DNA of 64,000 nt from CAMAVH01 sp035714115 (GTDB lineage: Bacteria; Pseudomonadota; Alphaproteobacteria; SMXQ01): contig DASTMO010000074.1 of NCBI GenBank assembly GCA_035714115.1, forward strand, positions 1 through 64,000. The letters run 5' to 3'. Both the position numbers and the translations under genes were made by a program. Shown in pieces: positions 24,377-34,662 of this stretch. The notes beneath the pieces were generated by a model that was given only the letters and a program-made list of their open reading frames with translations, searched no databases and was not told the origin of the DNA. Position 1 is the stretch's first letter; every line of letters begins with the position of its first letter.

Positions 24377-26479
24377 CTACTTAGACCAAGGCCTTTCGCC
24401 GCGCTCGGCGCGCACGTTGGCGATGGTGATGCCGTGCGGCTCCAGCCAGATGGCATGTGTGCCGCCGGCCGCGAGCGCGCGGCGGTCGAGCAGCAAGCGC
24501 GGCCCTTTGCAGCGCGCCGGCCAGAGCGCGCCCCAACTCACCACCACATCGGCCGCGGCGCAATCTTCCGCCAAAGCCGCCTCATCGCGCAGCAGTGCGA
24601 CGCTGCGGCCGGCCGCGCGATAGAGACAGCCGAGCGCGTCGCAGCGCAGGCTCGGCACCTCGGCTGACGTTTCCAACAAACCGACGCTGCGCCGTCGCCA
24701 GACATCGCGCAGAAACGCCTGCCCCGATGGCGATGTCGCGGCGAATTGCAGATCGCCGTTCGCACCGCGCGCGGCGAACAGGCCGGTCTCCGGCGCGACG
24801 ATCACGTCGGGCGGCGTGAAGGACAGCATCGTCGCCAAGCCGGCGGCGATCGCCGGCAAGCCGGCATAGCGCCACCGCGCGCGCCAGAGACAGAGCCAGA
24901 GGCCGCCGAGCGTGACTAGCGCCAGCCCCGCCTGCGGCAGGGACGGCAACGCGATCACGGCGTCTGGCCAGGAGGCGACTTCGCGCGCCACGGCGATGAT
25001 CGCTTCGACGCCCCAGCTCATCGGCACGAGCGCGACGCTCTCCCAGCCGAACGGCATCAGCAGATAGGCAAGCAGCGACCAGGGCGTGATCCAGACCGCA
25101 GTGATCGGGACGGCGACAAGGTTGGCCGCAAGCTGATAGACCGCGAGCCGGTTGAAATGAAAGGCGGCGAAGGGGGCCGTGGCGAGGCCGGCGATCAGGC
25201 TGGTGGCGACGAGACCGCCGGCATAGAGCGCGACCCGTCGCAGCTTGCCGCCTTCTGCGCGTTGCCGGCGCGTCCAGCTGCGCGAGGATTCGTAAGCGGC
25301 TATCAGCGCGATCACGGCAGCGAAAGACATCTGAAAGCTGGCGCCGAGCAGACTTTCCGGCATGAACAGCAAGAGCGCCAATCCTGCCGCCATGACGAGG
25401 CGCAGCGAAATCGCCGTGCGGTCCAGCATGACGGCGATCAGCACGACCGCCGTCATCAGAAAGGAGCGCAGCGTCGGCAGGCTCGCGCCTGTGATCAGCG
25501 TGTACGCGAAGATGCCGATGATGGTGAGCGCGGCGGCCCATTTCTTCGTCGGCCAATAAAGCGCCAGAGAACCCATGGCGGCGAAAAGCAGCCGCAGCGA
25601 AACGAACAACGCGCCCGCCACCAGCGCCACGTTGAAGCCGGAGATGGCGAGCAGATGCGCCAGGCCGGCATCGCGCATGTCGTCCATCGCGCGGCGGGGG
25701 ATCGCCGACTGCTCGCCGTGCAGCAGCGCCGCCGTCATCGCGCCAACCGCATCTGCCCTATCTGCCTGCGGCAAAGCCGCCATGACGCGCGCGTGAATCG
25801 TTTGGCGCAGCGTCGCGACATATAGGCGCGCGGCGGCCAAGACACCCCCGTCCGCCGGCGCCGATTCGATCACGCTGGCACGGCCGAGCGCGTAGCCGAC
25901 CGCGCCGATGCGCTCGAAAAAGGCCTGCCGGCCGAAATCGTAAGCGCCCGGCATGGCCGGCGGCGTCGGCGGCAGCAGCATGGCGCGCAAGCGCACCCTC
26001 GCGCCGACCGGCGGCAGACTGTCGCTACGCGACAGGCGAATGCGCACGCGCTCCGGCGTCCGTTCGGGCGCGAGCCGGGCGATGCGCGGCTGCGCGATGA
26101 CGATGCGTCCGCCCGCTTCCCCCGGTTCGGCGGCGAGCACACGGCCCTCGACGAGCGCCAGTCCGAGCTCGCGCGCCAGGATCGGCGCTTCAACCACGAG
26201 TGTGCGCAGCTTGGCGGCGGCGAAACCCGCCGCGCCGGCCGCGATGGCGACAGCCAGAAGGACAAAGGCCGTCCAGCGGCGCAAGAGCCAGGCGGCCAGG
26301 ACCGCCCCCGCAAAAACAAGGCCGGCAGGCCATAGGGTGGGCTCGAAGGGCAGCGCGTAATAGAGCGCGATGCCGGCCGCCACGGCGACCGGCAGCCAGA
26401 GCAACCAGCGGTCGCGTTCCGCGCTCGCCGTTTCGACGAGGCGGGTCCAGAACGCCAGGACTGCGGACTGGAAAGGCAT
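24377..26479 (-). CDS. ComEC/Rec2-family competence-type membrane channel protein
   Basis: 700-residue polytopic inner-membrane protein of the ComEC/Rec2 family, which moves single-stranded DNA into the cytoplasm during transformation. Near the N-terminus are three hydrophobic segments and a soluble DUF4131-like domain. The competence domain follows, with the conserved LAISGFNVALVAGALF and LPTLRSFLMTAVVLIA in a run of membrane helices (about 225-530). The C-terminal region resembles the beta-lactamase-like domain but lacks the HxHxDH metal motif. The ATG at 26479 is chosen because the longer frame would overlap gltX antisense. No other competence genes are in the window, so function in DNA uptake is unproven. 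Confidence 0.9.
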   Translation of the reverse strand: MPFQSAVLAFWTRLVETASAERDRWLLWLPVAVAAGIALYYALPFEPTLWPAGLVFAGAVLAAWLLRRWTAFVLLAVAIAAGAAGFAAAKLRTLVVEAPILARELGLALVEGRVLAAEPGEAGGRIVIAQPRIARLAPERTPERVRIRLSRSDSLPPVGARVRLRAMLLPPTPPAMPGAYDFGRQAFFERIGAVGYALGRASVIESAPADGGVLAAARLYVATLRQTIHARVMAALPQADRADAVGAMTAALLHGEQSAIPRRAMDDMRDAGLAHLLAISGFNVALVAGALFVSLRLLFAAMGSLALYWPTKKWAAALTIIGIFAYTLITGASLPTLRSFLMTAVVLIAVMLDRTAISLRLVMAAGLALLLFMPESLLGASFQMSFAAVIALIAAYESSRSWTRRQRAEGGKLRRVALYAGGLVATSLIAGLATAPFAAFHFNRLAVYQLAANLVAVPITAVWITPWSLLAYLLMPFGWESVALVPMSWGVEAIIAVAREVASWPDAVIALPSLPQAGLALVTLGGLWLCLWRARWRYAGLPAIAAGLATMLSFTPPDVIVAPETGLFAARGANGDLQFAATSPSGQAFLRDVWRRRSVGLLETSAEVPSLRCDALGCLYRAAGRSVALLRDEAALAEDCAAADVVVSWGALWPARCKGPRLLLDRRALAAGGTHAIWLEPHGITIANVRAERGERPWSK

Positions 26480-26590
26480 GAAAAGCCGGATTTGCGACGG
26501 GTTGGGCGAAACGGACCGATATGCTACAGAGAGCGCCCCGAGCGGGCCAGTCCGCTTGCCGCCCATTTTGCCAGCTTTCAGAGCCTGTCC

Positions 26591-28000
26591 ATGACCTCCA
26601 AGCCCGTCGTCACGCGCTTCGCCCCCTCGCCCACCGGCTATCTGCATATCGGCGGCGCGCGCACGGCCCTGTTCAACTGGCTGTTCGCCCGCCATCACGG
26701 CGGTAAATATCTGCTGCGCATCGAGGATACCGACCGCGCGCGCTCGACCGACGACGCCATCGCCGCGATCATCGACGGCCTGACCTGGCTCGGCCTGAAC
26801 GGCGACGAGCCGCCGATCTTCCAGTTCGCCCGCGCCGGCCGCCATGCCGAGGTCGCCCACAAGCTGCTCGCCGAGGGCAAGGCCTACAAATGCTTCGCCA
26901 CCGCCGAAGAGCTGACCGAGATGCGCGAAAAGGCCCGCGCCGAGGGCAAGCCGCTACGCTATGACGGCCGCTGGCGCGACCGCGACCCCAATGAGGCGCC
27001 CGCCGGCGCGCCCTTCGTGGTGCGCCTCAAAGCGCCGACCGACGGCGAGACGGTGATCCGCGACCATGTGCAGGGCGAGGTGCGCGTCGCCAACGCCCAG
27101 CTCGACGACATGGTGATGCTGCGCAGCGACGGCACGCCGACCTACATGCTCGCCGTGGTGGTCGACGATCACGACATGGGCGTGACCCATGTGATCCGCG
27201 GCGACGACCATCTGACCAACGCCTTCCGCCAGACTCAGCTCTATCAGGCCGCCGGCTTCGCGACGCCGGAATTCGCCCATATTCCGCTGATCCATGGGCC
27301 GGACGGCGCGAAGCTGTCGAAACGCCACGGCGCGCTCGGCGTCGACGCCTATCGCGACATGGGCTATCTGCCGGAAGCGCTGTGCAACTATCTGCTGCGG
27401 CTCGGCTGGAGCCATGGCGACGACGAAATCATCTCGCGCGCTCAGGCGATCGAATGGTTCGGCCTCGACTCGGTCGGCCGCTCCCCGTCGCGCTTCGACT
27501 ACGCCAAGCTCGGCAATCTCAACGGCCAGTATCTGAAGCAGGCCGACGACGCCCGCCTCGCCGAGTTGACCGCGCCGCTGCTCGCCAAGAACCTCAAGCG
27601 CGACGTGACGGCCGGCGAGACCGCCCTGCTCGCCAAGGCCATGCCGAGCATGAAGGAGCGCGCCAAGACCCTGGTCGAGCTGGCCGACGGCGCCGCCTTC
27701 TTCTTCGCCCAGCGCCCGCTGGCCATCAACGACAAGGCCGCCAAGATCCTGACGCCGGAGGCCAAGGCCCGCTTAGGCAAACTGAAGGCCGCCCTGGAGG
27801 CTTTGCCGGCCTGGGACGCCGCCGCCATCGAAGGCGCGGTTCGCACCCTGGCCGAAGCCGAAGGGGCCAAGCTGGGCGACCTAGCCCAGCCGTTGCGCGC
27901 CGCCGCGACCGGCTCGAACATCTCCCCGCCGATTTTCGAGGTGCTGGCGCTGCTCAGCCGCGAAGAGGCTCTCGGACGGCTAGGCGACGCAGTCGCCTAA
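26591..28000 (+). CDS. gltX: Glutamate--tRNA ligase
   Basis: Class I aminoacyl-tRNA synthetase that charges tRNA-Glu in the cytosol; in many alphaproteobacteria one such enzyme also misacylates tRNA-Gln, to be corrected by GatCAB. The 469-residue protein has the HIGH-type motif in GYLHIGGARTALFNW and the KMSKS-type motif in AKLSKRHGA, with the all-helical anticodon-binding C-terminus. The ATG at 26591 gives the conserved start MTSKPVVTRFAPSPTGYLH; the frame is open further upstream but unconserved. It is divergent from comEC across 111 bp. A good terminator follows at 28058-28083. Confidence 0.97.
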   Translation: MTSKPVVTRFAPSPTGYLHIGGARTALFNWLFARHHGGKYLLRIEDTDRARSTDDAIAAIIDGLTWLGLNGDEPPIFQFARAGRHAEVAHKLLAEGKAYKCFATAEELTEMREKARAEGKPLRYDGRWRDRDPNEAPAGAPFVVRLKAPTDGETVIRDHVQGEVRVANAQLDDMVMLRSDGTPTYMLAVVVDDHDMGVTHVIRGDDHLTNAFRQTQLYQAAGFATPEFAHIPLIHGPDGAKLSKRHGALGVDAYRDMGYLPEALCNYLLRLGWSHGDDEIISRAQAIEWFGLDSVGRSPSRFDYAKLGNLNGQYLKQADDARLAELTAPLLAKNLKRDVTAGETALLAKAMPSMKERAKTLVELADGAAFFFAQRPLAINDKAAKILTPEAKARLGKLKAALEALPAWDAAAIEGAVRTLAEAEGAKLGDLAQPLRAAATGSNISPPIFEVLALLSREEALGRLGDAVA

Positions 28001-28057
28001 GGACCCGATGCCGGCGCAACCGCCTAAAAAACGGCCCCTGTCACGGTTTCTATCGGC

Positions 28058-28083
28058 AAAGCCGCAGGATTCCTCGGCTTTTT
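28058..28083 (+). terminator. Intrinsic terminator of gltX
   Basis: AAAGCCG (28058-28064) pairs with CGGCTTT (28075-28081), extended inside by AGG/CCT across one bulged C. The hairpin ends in a run of five T. It lies 57 nt after the gltX stop and before the gltA promoter. Confidence 0.8.
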
Positions 28084-28097
28084 CCTATAAAGGCGAA

Positions 28098-28126
28098 TTG
28101 CGGCAACCGCGAAAGCCCGATATTCT
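28098..28126 (+). promoter_or_regulatory. Probable sigma-70 promoter of gltA
   Basis: TTGCGG (28098-28103) and TATTCT (28121-28126) are separated by 17 bp, giving a transcript with a leader of about 95 nt before the gltA ATG at 28230. No riboswitch-like structure was recognised in the leader. Confidence 0.55.
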
Positions 28127-28229
28127 TTGTTAATCCAGTTCCTATAGAACAGGTTCGGCCGGCCGACGTTGTTGGCGCGGCATGCACCTGTCCCGCCCCG
28201 ACCAGTTCCCCTATTCCGAGGAAGTACCG

Positions 28230-29534
<1,305 letters not shown>

Positions 29535-29604
29535 CGCCTTAAGGCGCAAGCGCAGGCCAGCGTAAGAATTGCAGCCGAGTTCCGGCCTGGGAGGCCCATC
29601 TGGA

Positions 29605-29826
29605 ATGGCGACATTTTTGAAGAGCGGCCCTGAGGGCGAAATTAGCCGGGAGAACAAGGCGGCGAGCAAGTCGGCCGTCCCTACTGGCGAGCCGGCCACC
29701 ACGCTGCGCATCATCGAGCTCGGCAAGCCGGCCAACGACAATCCGGTCCCGTTCGCCGTGCGTTTGCGCTGGTGGGGGCCGCTGATCCTGATGGCCGCCG
29801 CGGCGATCGCCTGGCACTTCATCTAG
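29605..29826 (+). CDS. Small tail-anchored membrane protein, function unknown
   Basis: 73 residues starting MATFLKSGPEGEISRENKAA. A hydrophilic N-terminal 50 residues precede one C-terminal transmembrane helix (WWGPLILMAAAAIAWHFI) that reaches the last residue. A PANDNPVP motif just before the helix occurs in many small uncharacterised alphaproteobacterial membrane proteins. The start follows a GGGAGG site (TGGGAGGCCCAT) by about 10 nt. It sits 70 bp downstream of gltA on the same strand and is followed by a strong terminator. No enzyme motif is visible. Confidence 0.65.
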   Translation: MATFLKSGPEGEISRENKAASKSAVPTGEPATTLRIIELGKPANDNPVPFAVRLRWWGPLILMAAAAIAWHFI

Positions 29827-29846
29827 CGGCTTCGGCATGAAGCAAA

Positions 29847-29872
29847 AAAGGCGGCCCGCTCGGGCCGCCTTT
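29847..29872. terminator. Strong bidirectional intrinsic terminator
   Basis: Perfect 11-bp arms AAAGGCGGCCC (29847-29857) and GGGCCGCCTTT (29862-29872) enclose a 4-nt loop. A-runs to the left and T-rich sequence to the right let it end both the gltA-side transcript and the seven-gene VOC/TctC operon coming from the other strand. Confidence 0.9.
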
Positions 29873-29910
29873 ATTCTTTGCGCACTTGTTCTTTTCGCGT
29901 TCGTCCGGAC

Positions 29911-30723
29911 CTATTCGTCGGTGACGTCGATCCATGTGCCGTCGGGATCGGTCATCTGGAATTTGCCGGACGCGCTGCGGCGGAACAGATCGGCGCGCAC
30001 ATCCGACTCCTTGCTGCCGCCGAGCGGCACGCCGGCGAGATAGGGATTCATCCCGCCGATCTTGCGCAGATCCGCCTTGAAGGCGTCGAGGTCTTCCACC
30101 TTGAAGCCGATATGGTCTGGACCAGGCCGCTTGATCGACATGCCTTCGAAGATGTCGATGCTCCAGGGCATGATCGACAAGGTCACGCGGCCGTCGGTCA
30201 AATGATAGCCGCCCATCTCGGACGGCTTATTGACCGGCTGCAGCTCGAAGACGTCGGCATAGAACTCGGCGCATTTCTCCGCATTCACCGTACGCAGGGC
30301 GAACTTGTTGAGATAGCGGTCTTGATTCCAGCCCTTCTCGGCGATGTCGGCATAGACATCGAGGCGGGTGTCTTCCTTCTTCTGCGCCATGTCGAAGACG
30401 TTGCCGTCCGGATCGTGGCCGCTGTAGGCCGCGAACGGCCGGGTCGAAGGACGTTTCACCATGTTCGCGCCGGGGTGCTTGGCCTTCATGCGCTCGAGCA
30501 CTTTGTCGCAATCCTCCACCAGCACGCCGAAATGGTCGAGCCCGCCCATATAGCCGTCGCGCCGTGGCAGCAAGTTTAGCCCGACATAGCCGTCGCCGAT
30601 CGACACGGAATTGGCCGGGCGCGACTTGGCCGAGGTTTTGAGGCCGAAGACGGCTTCATAGAACCTGGCCAGCATCGGGTACTGATGGCTGATCATCGCC
30701 ATATGGTTGATTTGCGCGAACAT
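29911..30723 (-). CDS. Two-module VOC (glyoxalase/extradiol dioxygenase fold) protein, copy 1
   Basis: 270-residue cytoplasmic protein made of two VOC modules. Module 1 (about 1-120) has candidate metal ligands His7 (INHMAM), His64 (LDHFGV) and Asp111 (DPDGNVFDM). Module 2 (about 135-265) has the second His (GPDHIGF) and a final Asp (DPDGTWIDV), but Lys140 replaces the first His. It is the last gene of the operon, 26 nt after a TctC-type gene. The sequence is clearly paralogous to the copies at 31903, 32730 and 34663. The fold is used by extradiol ring-cleavage dioxygenases, glyoxalases and fosfomycin-resistance enzymes; the reaction here cannot be named. Confidence 0.85.
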   Translation of the reverse strand: MFAQINHMAMISHQYPMLARFYEAVFGLKTSAKSRPANSVSIGDGYVGLNLLPRRDGYMGGLDHFGVLVEDCDKVLERMKAKHPGANMVKRPSTRPFAAYSGHDPDGNVFDMAQKKEDTRLDVYADIAEKGWNQDRYLNKFALRTVNAEKCAEFYADVFELQPVNKPSEMGGYHLTDGRVTLSIMPWSIDIFEGMSIKRPGPDHIGFKVEDLDAFKADLRKIGGMNPYLAGVPLGGSKESDVRADLFRRSASGKFQMTDPDGTWIDVTDE

Positions 30724-30749
30724 GGTGCCTCTCTTGACTGAACGTAGCT

Positions 30750-31829
30750 TTACTCGGGCTTCGCCTCGCCGCCCTCCTTGGCGACGGAATCCTTCACCAT
30801 GCCCTTGTCGTCAGCCGCGGCGTTGGCCGCGTCAACCACCGACTTCGGCGTGGCGATGATGTCGGCGACGATCTTCTGCAGCTTGAGACCGTCCGTCGGC
30901 GCGATGTCGAGCTTGGCCTTCTTGGCTTCGGCGAGGAACTCTTCGTCCTTCATGGTGTCGTTGAACGCCTTGCGCAGGAGATCGACGCGGTCCTGCGGCA
31001 CGCCCGGCGTGGTCAGGAGCGGACGGCCGATATCGACCACCGCGGCGAACAGCTTCAGGATCTGCTTTTCCGTGTCGTTGCGGCCGAACTCGGTGAACAT
31101 CGGCACGTCAGGATAGTTCTTCTCCTTCTCCAGGCCGATCTGCACCAGGAAGGTGATCTTCTTGTCGCGCAGCCAGTCGCCGTTGGTCGCCGCGACGCTG
31201 TTGAAATTATTGCCGGCGCGGCCATGCACTTCGCCGCGCTCCATGGCGAGATTGATCTCGCCGCCGGTGCCGTAACCCGGGACGATGCGGAACTTGGTGC
31301 CGAGAATGTTGTTCAGCAGCGCCGGATATTGCGTGGTGCCGGAGCCGACGCCGGTCGCGCCGAGCAGCACTTCCTGCTTTTTGGCGTCGTCGAGCGATTT
31401 GACGCCGGTCGCGCTCCAGACGTAGATCGTCGAATTGGTCACTTCGCTAGAGCCGAGCCAGGCGAACTTGGCCGCGTCGTACTCGGCGCCCTTGCCGTCG
31501 ATCACCTGATGCAGCACGAAGCTCTGGGCGATGGTCGCGACATGGCTGCCGTCCTTCGGCGCCTGCACCGCCATGAAATTGGCGGCGCGGACATGGCCGG
31601 CGCCCGGCATGTTGCGCGCGACGATCGTCGGCGCGCCCGGCAGATGGCGGGGCATATGGCGAGCGATCAAGCGGCCGTTGATGTCATAGCCGCCGCCCGG
31701 CCCCGTCGAGATGATCATGCTCATCTGCCGGCCCTTGTAGAATTCGGCGGCCGATTGCGCCTGCGCCGGAACGGCAGCGGCGAGGCCGAGAGCGGTAACG
31801 GCCGCGAGGCCGGCGATTTTCGTCATCAT
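30750..31829 (-). CDS. TctC/Bug-type periplasmic solute-binding protein, copy 1
   Basis: 359 residues with a Sec signal peptide (MMTKIAGLAAVTALGLAAA, cleavage near AQA-QS) and the tripartite-tricarboxylate receptor fold. Landmarks are FYKGRQMSMIISTGPGGGYD, VARNMPGAGHVRAANFM, LLGATGVGSGTTQYPALLN and LAMERGEVHGRAG. These proteins bind small organic acids or aromatics in the periplasm, normally for a TctA/TctB permease, but none is encoded here. GGGAGAG lies 5 nt before ATGATG. It is 73 nt downstream of VOC copy 2 and 26 nt upstream of VOC copy 1. The acidic, lysine-rich C-terminal tail (about 25 residues) is not part of the core fold. Confidence 0.88.
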   Translation of the reverse strand: MMTKIAGLAAVTALGLAAAVPAQAQSAAEFYKGRQMSMIISTGPGGGYDINGRLIARHMPRHLPGAPTIVARNMPGAGHVRAANFMAVQAPKDGSHVATIAQSFVLHQVIDGKGAEYDAAKFAWLGSSEVTNSTIYVWSATGVKSLDDAKKQEVLLGATGVGSGTTQYPALLNNILGTKFRIVPGYGTGGEINLAMERGEVHGRAGNNFNSVAATNGDWLRDKKITFLVQIGLEKEKNYPDVPMFTEFGRNDTEKQILKLFAAVVDIGRPLLTTPGVPQDRVDLLRKAFNDTMKDEEFLAEAKKAKLDIAPTDGLKLQKIVADIIATPKSVVDAANAAADDKGMVKDSVAKEGGEAKPE

Positions 31830-31902
31830 AGATTCTCTCCCAGTACGAACGCCCCGCGTCTATGCGCCGGTCCGTTCAGAAAAAAAAATGCGGTCTCGCG
31901 TC

Positions 31903-32730
31903 TCAGGCTTGGCCGGGACGCGGGTCTCCCTCTTCGGCGACGGCGATATAGACGCCCTCGATATCGGTGATGTGCATGCGGCCGACCGAGGAGCGCTTGA
32001 ACAACTCGAGCCGGGCCTTGCCCTCGACGCCGTAGCCAAGCGGGCGGCCATGCAGATGCGGGTTCTGGCCGCAGATGTCGTCGAGGTCTTCCTTGAACTT
32101 TTCGAGGCTCTCGACGGTGAAGCCGATATGGTCAGGGCCAGTGCGCGCCGGGTCCATGTCGTAATAGTCCGACATTTTCCACGGCAGGATCATCAAGGTC
32201 ATGCGGCCGTCCGACAGGTAGAAGTTCGGATCGCCCTCGCCTTTGTTGAGTAGCTTGAGGTCGAAGACCTGATGGTAAAACTGGGCGCAGCGCTCCGGAT
32301 GGCGCGTGCGCAGGGCGAAGTAGCTGACCTTGCGCGGCGCGTCCCAGCCGCCGTCGGTATAGATGTCCTTCTGGAAGCCGATGTCGTTCTGCGACAGATC
32401 AAAGATGTTGCCGTCCGGATCGCAGGCGCTATAAGCGGCGAAGGGACGCACCGGCGGGCGCTTTAAGGTCTCGCATTCCGGGTCGAAGGCGTGAATCTTG
32501 GCGCGGATCTCCTCGATATTGTCCACTTCGATACCGAAATGGTCGAGACCGCTGGTCCGCCCCTCGCGGCGCGGGATGATGTTCAGGCCGAGGTAGCCGT
32601 CCTTGATCGCCACGGCGCGCGCCGGGCGCGGCTTGGTCCCTGTCTTCATGCCGAACAGCGCCTCGTAGAACTTGGCGTTGATCGCGTAATGATCGGTAGC
32701 GATGGCGATATGATTGATCTTGGCTGGCAT
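31903..32730 (-). CDS. Two-module VOC-fold protein, copy 2
   Basis: 275-residue cytoplasmic protein. Module 1 keeps His7 (INHIAI), His64 (LDHFGIEV) and Asp111 (DPDGNIFDL). Module 2 keeps only the middle His (GPDHIGF): Tyr137 replaces the first ligand (VSYFALRT), and Ala stands where the last acidic residue would be (DIEGVYIAV). The start at 32730 is supported by a perfect AGGAGG site and overlaps the stop of copy 3 by 1 nt, so the two are translationally coupled. The frame is open upstream, but only as antisense-like sequence inside copy 3. Reaction unknown. Confidence 0.85.
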   Translation of the reverse strand: MPAKINHIAIATDHYAINAKFYEALFGMKTGTKPRPARAVAIKDGYLGLNIIPRREGRTSGLDHFGIEVDNIEEIRAKIHAFDPECETLKRPPVRPFAAYSACDPDGNIFDLSQNDIGFQKDIYTDGGWDAPRKVSYFALRTRHPERCAQFYHQVFDLKLLNKGEGDPNFYLSDGRMTLMILPWKMSDYYDMDPARTGPDHIGFTVESLEKFKEDLDDICGQNPHLHGRPLGYGVEGKARLELFKRSSVGRMHITDIEGVYIAVAEEGDPRPGQA

Positions 32731-33554
32731 CACGCCTCCTGACGCACGGAAATCATGGTAAAGTCCGGATCGGACATGAAGAACTCGCCCATGGGGCATT
32801 GCTTCTTCAGCAAGTCCAGGCGAGCGCCGCCCTCTTTGCCCTTGCCCACCGGGATCGGGTTGAAGACGGGGTTGACGCCGACGATCTCGTCGAGGTCTTC
32901 CTTGAACTTCTCGAGATTCTCGACGGTGAAACCGATATGGTCCGGCCCGGTCGGAAGAATGCTTTGGCCGACGAAATTGTCGATCTTCCAAGGAATGAAC
33001 ATGATCGTCATGCGGCCATCGGAAAGATAGTAATTCGGATCGTCAGCCTGCTTGTTCTGTAGCGACAGTTCGAACACGTCGGCATAGAACTGCGCCATCT
33101 TTTCCGGGTTCATCGTGCGGATGGCCATATGGCTGATGCGGCGATCGGCCTTCAGCGTCCCCTGCTTCTCGTTCTCGACATAGACCTCAGAGCGGTTCGC
33201 CATGTCCTTTTGCGAGATGTCGAAGACGTTGCCGTCCGGATCGTTGGCGCTGATGCCGGCGAAGGGACGCGTCGAGGGGCGCTTGACCCAGGCCGATTGC
33301 GGATATTTCTTCGACATGCGGTCGAAGACGGTCTCGACGTCCTGCACCTCGATGCCGAAATGGTCGAGCGCCGACGGGCGGCCCGCCTTGCGCGGATTGA
33401 TGTTGAGGCCGACATAGCCGTCGCGCACCGTGACGGCGCGGCCCGAGCGGCCCGTCGTCGAGCCCTTCATATTGAAGAGCGTCTCATAGAACTTCGACAG
33501 CAGCGCGTAGCGCTCGCTGACGATGGCGACGTGGTTGATCTTCGCAAAAGCCAT
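32730..33554 (-). CDS. Two-module VOC-fold protein, copy 3
   Basis: 274-residue cytoplasmic protein. Module 1 ligands are His8 (INHVAI), His65 (LDHFGIEV) and Asp112 (DPDGNVFDI). Module 2 retains His142 (ISHMAIRT) and His206 (GPDHIGF), but Ser269 replaces the acidic ligand (DPDFTMISV). An AAGGAGA site precedes the ATG. It follows a TctC-type gene by 15 nt and overlaps copy 2, giving a receptor-VOC-VOC trio. The four copies share KRPSTRPFA-like and YYLSDGRMT-like blocks, so they arose by duplication. Substrate unknown. Confidence 0.85.
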   Translation of the reverse strand: MAFAKINHVAIVSERYALLSKFYETLFNMKGSTTGRSGRAVTVRDGYVGLNINPRKAGRPSALDHFGIEVQDVETVFDRMSKKYPQSAWVKRPSTRPFAGISANDPDGNVFDISQKDMANRSEVYVENEKQGTLKADRRISHMAIRTMNPEKMAQFYADVFELSLQNKQADDPNYYLSDGRMTIMFIPWKIDNFVGQSILPTGPDHIGFTVENLEKFKEDLDEIVGVNPVFNPIPVGKGKEGGARLDLLKKQCPMGEFFMSDPDFTMISVRQEA

Positions 33555-33569
33555 GTCTTATCTCCTTGG

Positions 33570-34604
33570 TTATTCGCCGCCGGCTTTCATGTCCATCGCG
33601 TCATTGGCGGCGGCGATGACTTCTGCCGGCATGGCATAGGCATTCTCGACGATTTTGGTCACCCGTTCATAGGGGACCGGATCGATATCCAATTTCATCT
33701 TCTGCGCGTCGGCCAGGAACTGCGCGTCCTTGCTCGCCGCGGCGAACGCATCGCGCAGGGTGGCGACGCGCGCCGCCGCCAGGCCCGGCGGGGCCAGCAT
33801 CGGCTTGTCGATCTCCTGCGGCGAGAGCGTCAGCTCCAGCACCTTGCGGGTCTTGTCGTCTTTGGCGAATTCGACGATGGCCGGCGTGTCCGGGAAGCCC
33901 GGGCTGCGCTCCATCGAGATCATGATGGGGACCGTGACCTTTTTCTGCGGGAACCAGTCCGGCCGGGTCGAGTTGATCGAGGCGACCAGCGCGCCACAGC
34001 GGCCGTTGACCTCGCCGCGCTCCATGGCGAGGAAGATGTCGTTGCCGCCCTTGTAGCCGGAAATGATCTTGATCTTGGTGCCAAACAGCTTGTTCAGCAT
34101 GGCCGGCAGCGTCTCCATCTGCGAGCCCGCGCCGGTGCCACCGACGATCAGCTTGTTGTCCTGAAATAGATCCTTCCAAGCGGTGACGCCAGACTGATGC
34201 CAGGCGACGCACATGGCGGCGGCGTTGTTGAGCGCGCCGAGCCAGTTGAACTTGCGCGCATCGAACTTGGCCTGATCGAGGCCGTAGATCTGCGCGAAGG
34301 GCACGGAGGAATGGACCAGACCGATGGTCGTGCCGTCCTTCGGCGCGACTTCGTAAAGATAGTTCATGGCGCGGATGCCGCCGCCGCCCGGCATGCCCTG
34401 CACGACGACATGAGGCTCGCCCGGAATATGCTTGCCGAAATAACCGGCGAAGGCGCGCGCATAGGTGTCGTAGCCGCCGCCCGCACCGGCGCTGAGGATC
34501 AGATTGACCTGCTTGCCTTTATAGAAGCCATCATCCGCCGCTTGCGCCGGTACGGCCAGGCCGATGACGAGCGCTGCCGCCGCGGCCGAAAGTGCCTGCC
34601 TCAT
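33570..34604 (-). CDS. TctC/Bug-type periplasmic solute-binding protein, copy 2
   Basis: 344 residues with a cleavable signal peptide (MRQALSAAAAALVIGLAVPA, cleavage near AQA-AD). The receptor fold shows FYKGKQVNLILSAGAGGGYD, VVVQGMPGGGGIRAMNYL, VGGTGAGSQMETLPAMLN and LAMERGEVNGRCGA. One cysteine pair-candidate (MCVAWH and GRCGA) may form a disulfide. GGGAGA lies 7 nt before the ATG. It sits 58 nt downstream of VOC copy 4 and 15 nt upstream of VOC copy 3. As with its paralogs, no TctA or TctB permease gene accompanies it, so it may share a permease encoded elsewhere or act in sensing. Confidence 0.88.
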   Translation of the reverse strand: MRQALSAAAAALVIGLAVPAQAADDGFYKGKQVNLILSAGAGGGYDTYARAFAGYFGKHIPGEPHVVVQGMPGGGGIRAMNYLYEVAPKDGTTIGLVHSSVPFAQIYGLDQAKFDARKFNWLGALNNAAAMCVAWHQSGVTAWKDLFQDNKLIVGGTGAGSQMETLPAMLNKLFGTKIKIISGYKGGNDIFLAMERGEVNGRCGALVASINSTRPDWFPQKKVTVPIMISMERSPGFPDTPAIVEFAKDDKTRKVLELTLSPQEIDKPMLAPPGLAAARVATLRDAFAAASKDAQFLADAQKMKLDIDPVPYERVTKIVENAYAMPAEVIAAANDAMDMKAGGE

Positions 34605-34662
34605 TGTCGTCTCCCTGTGCCGGGCCTTATCATTTTTTTGTGGCCCTGGCGTTCATCGGTGG

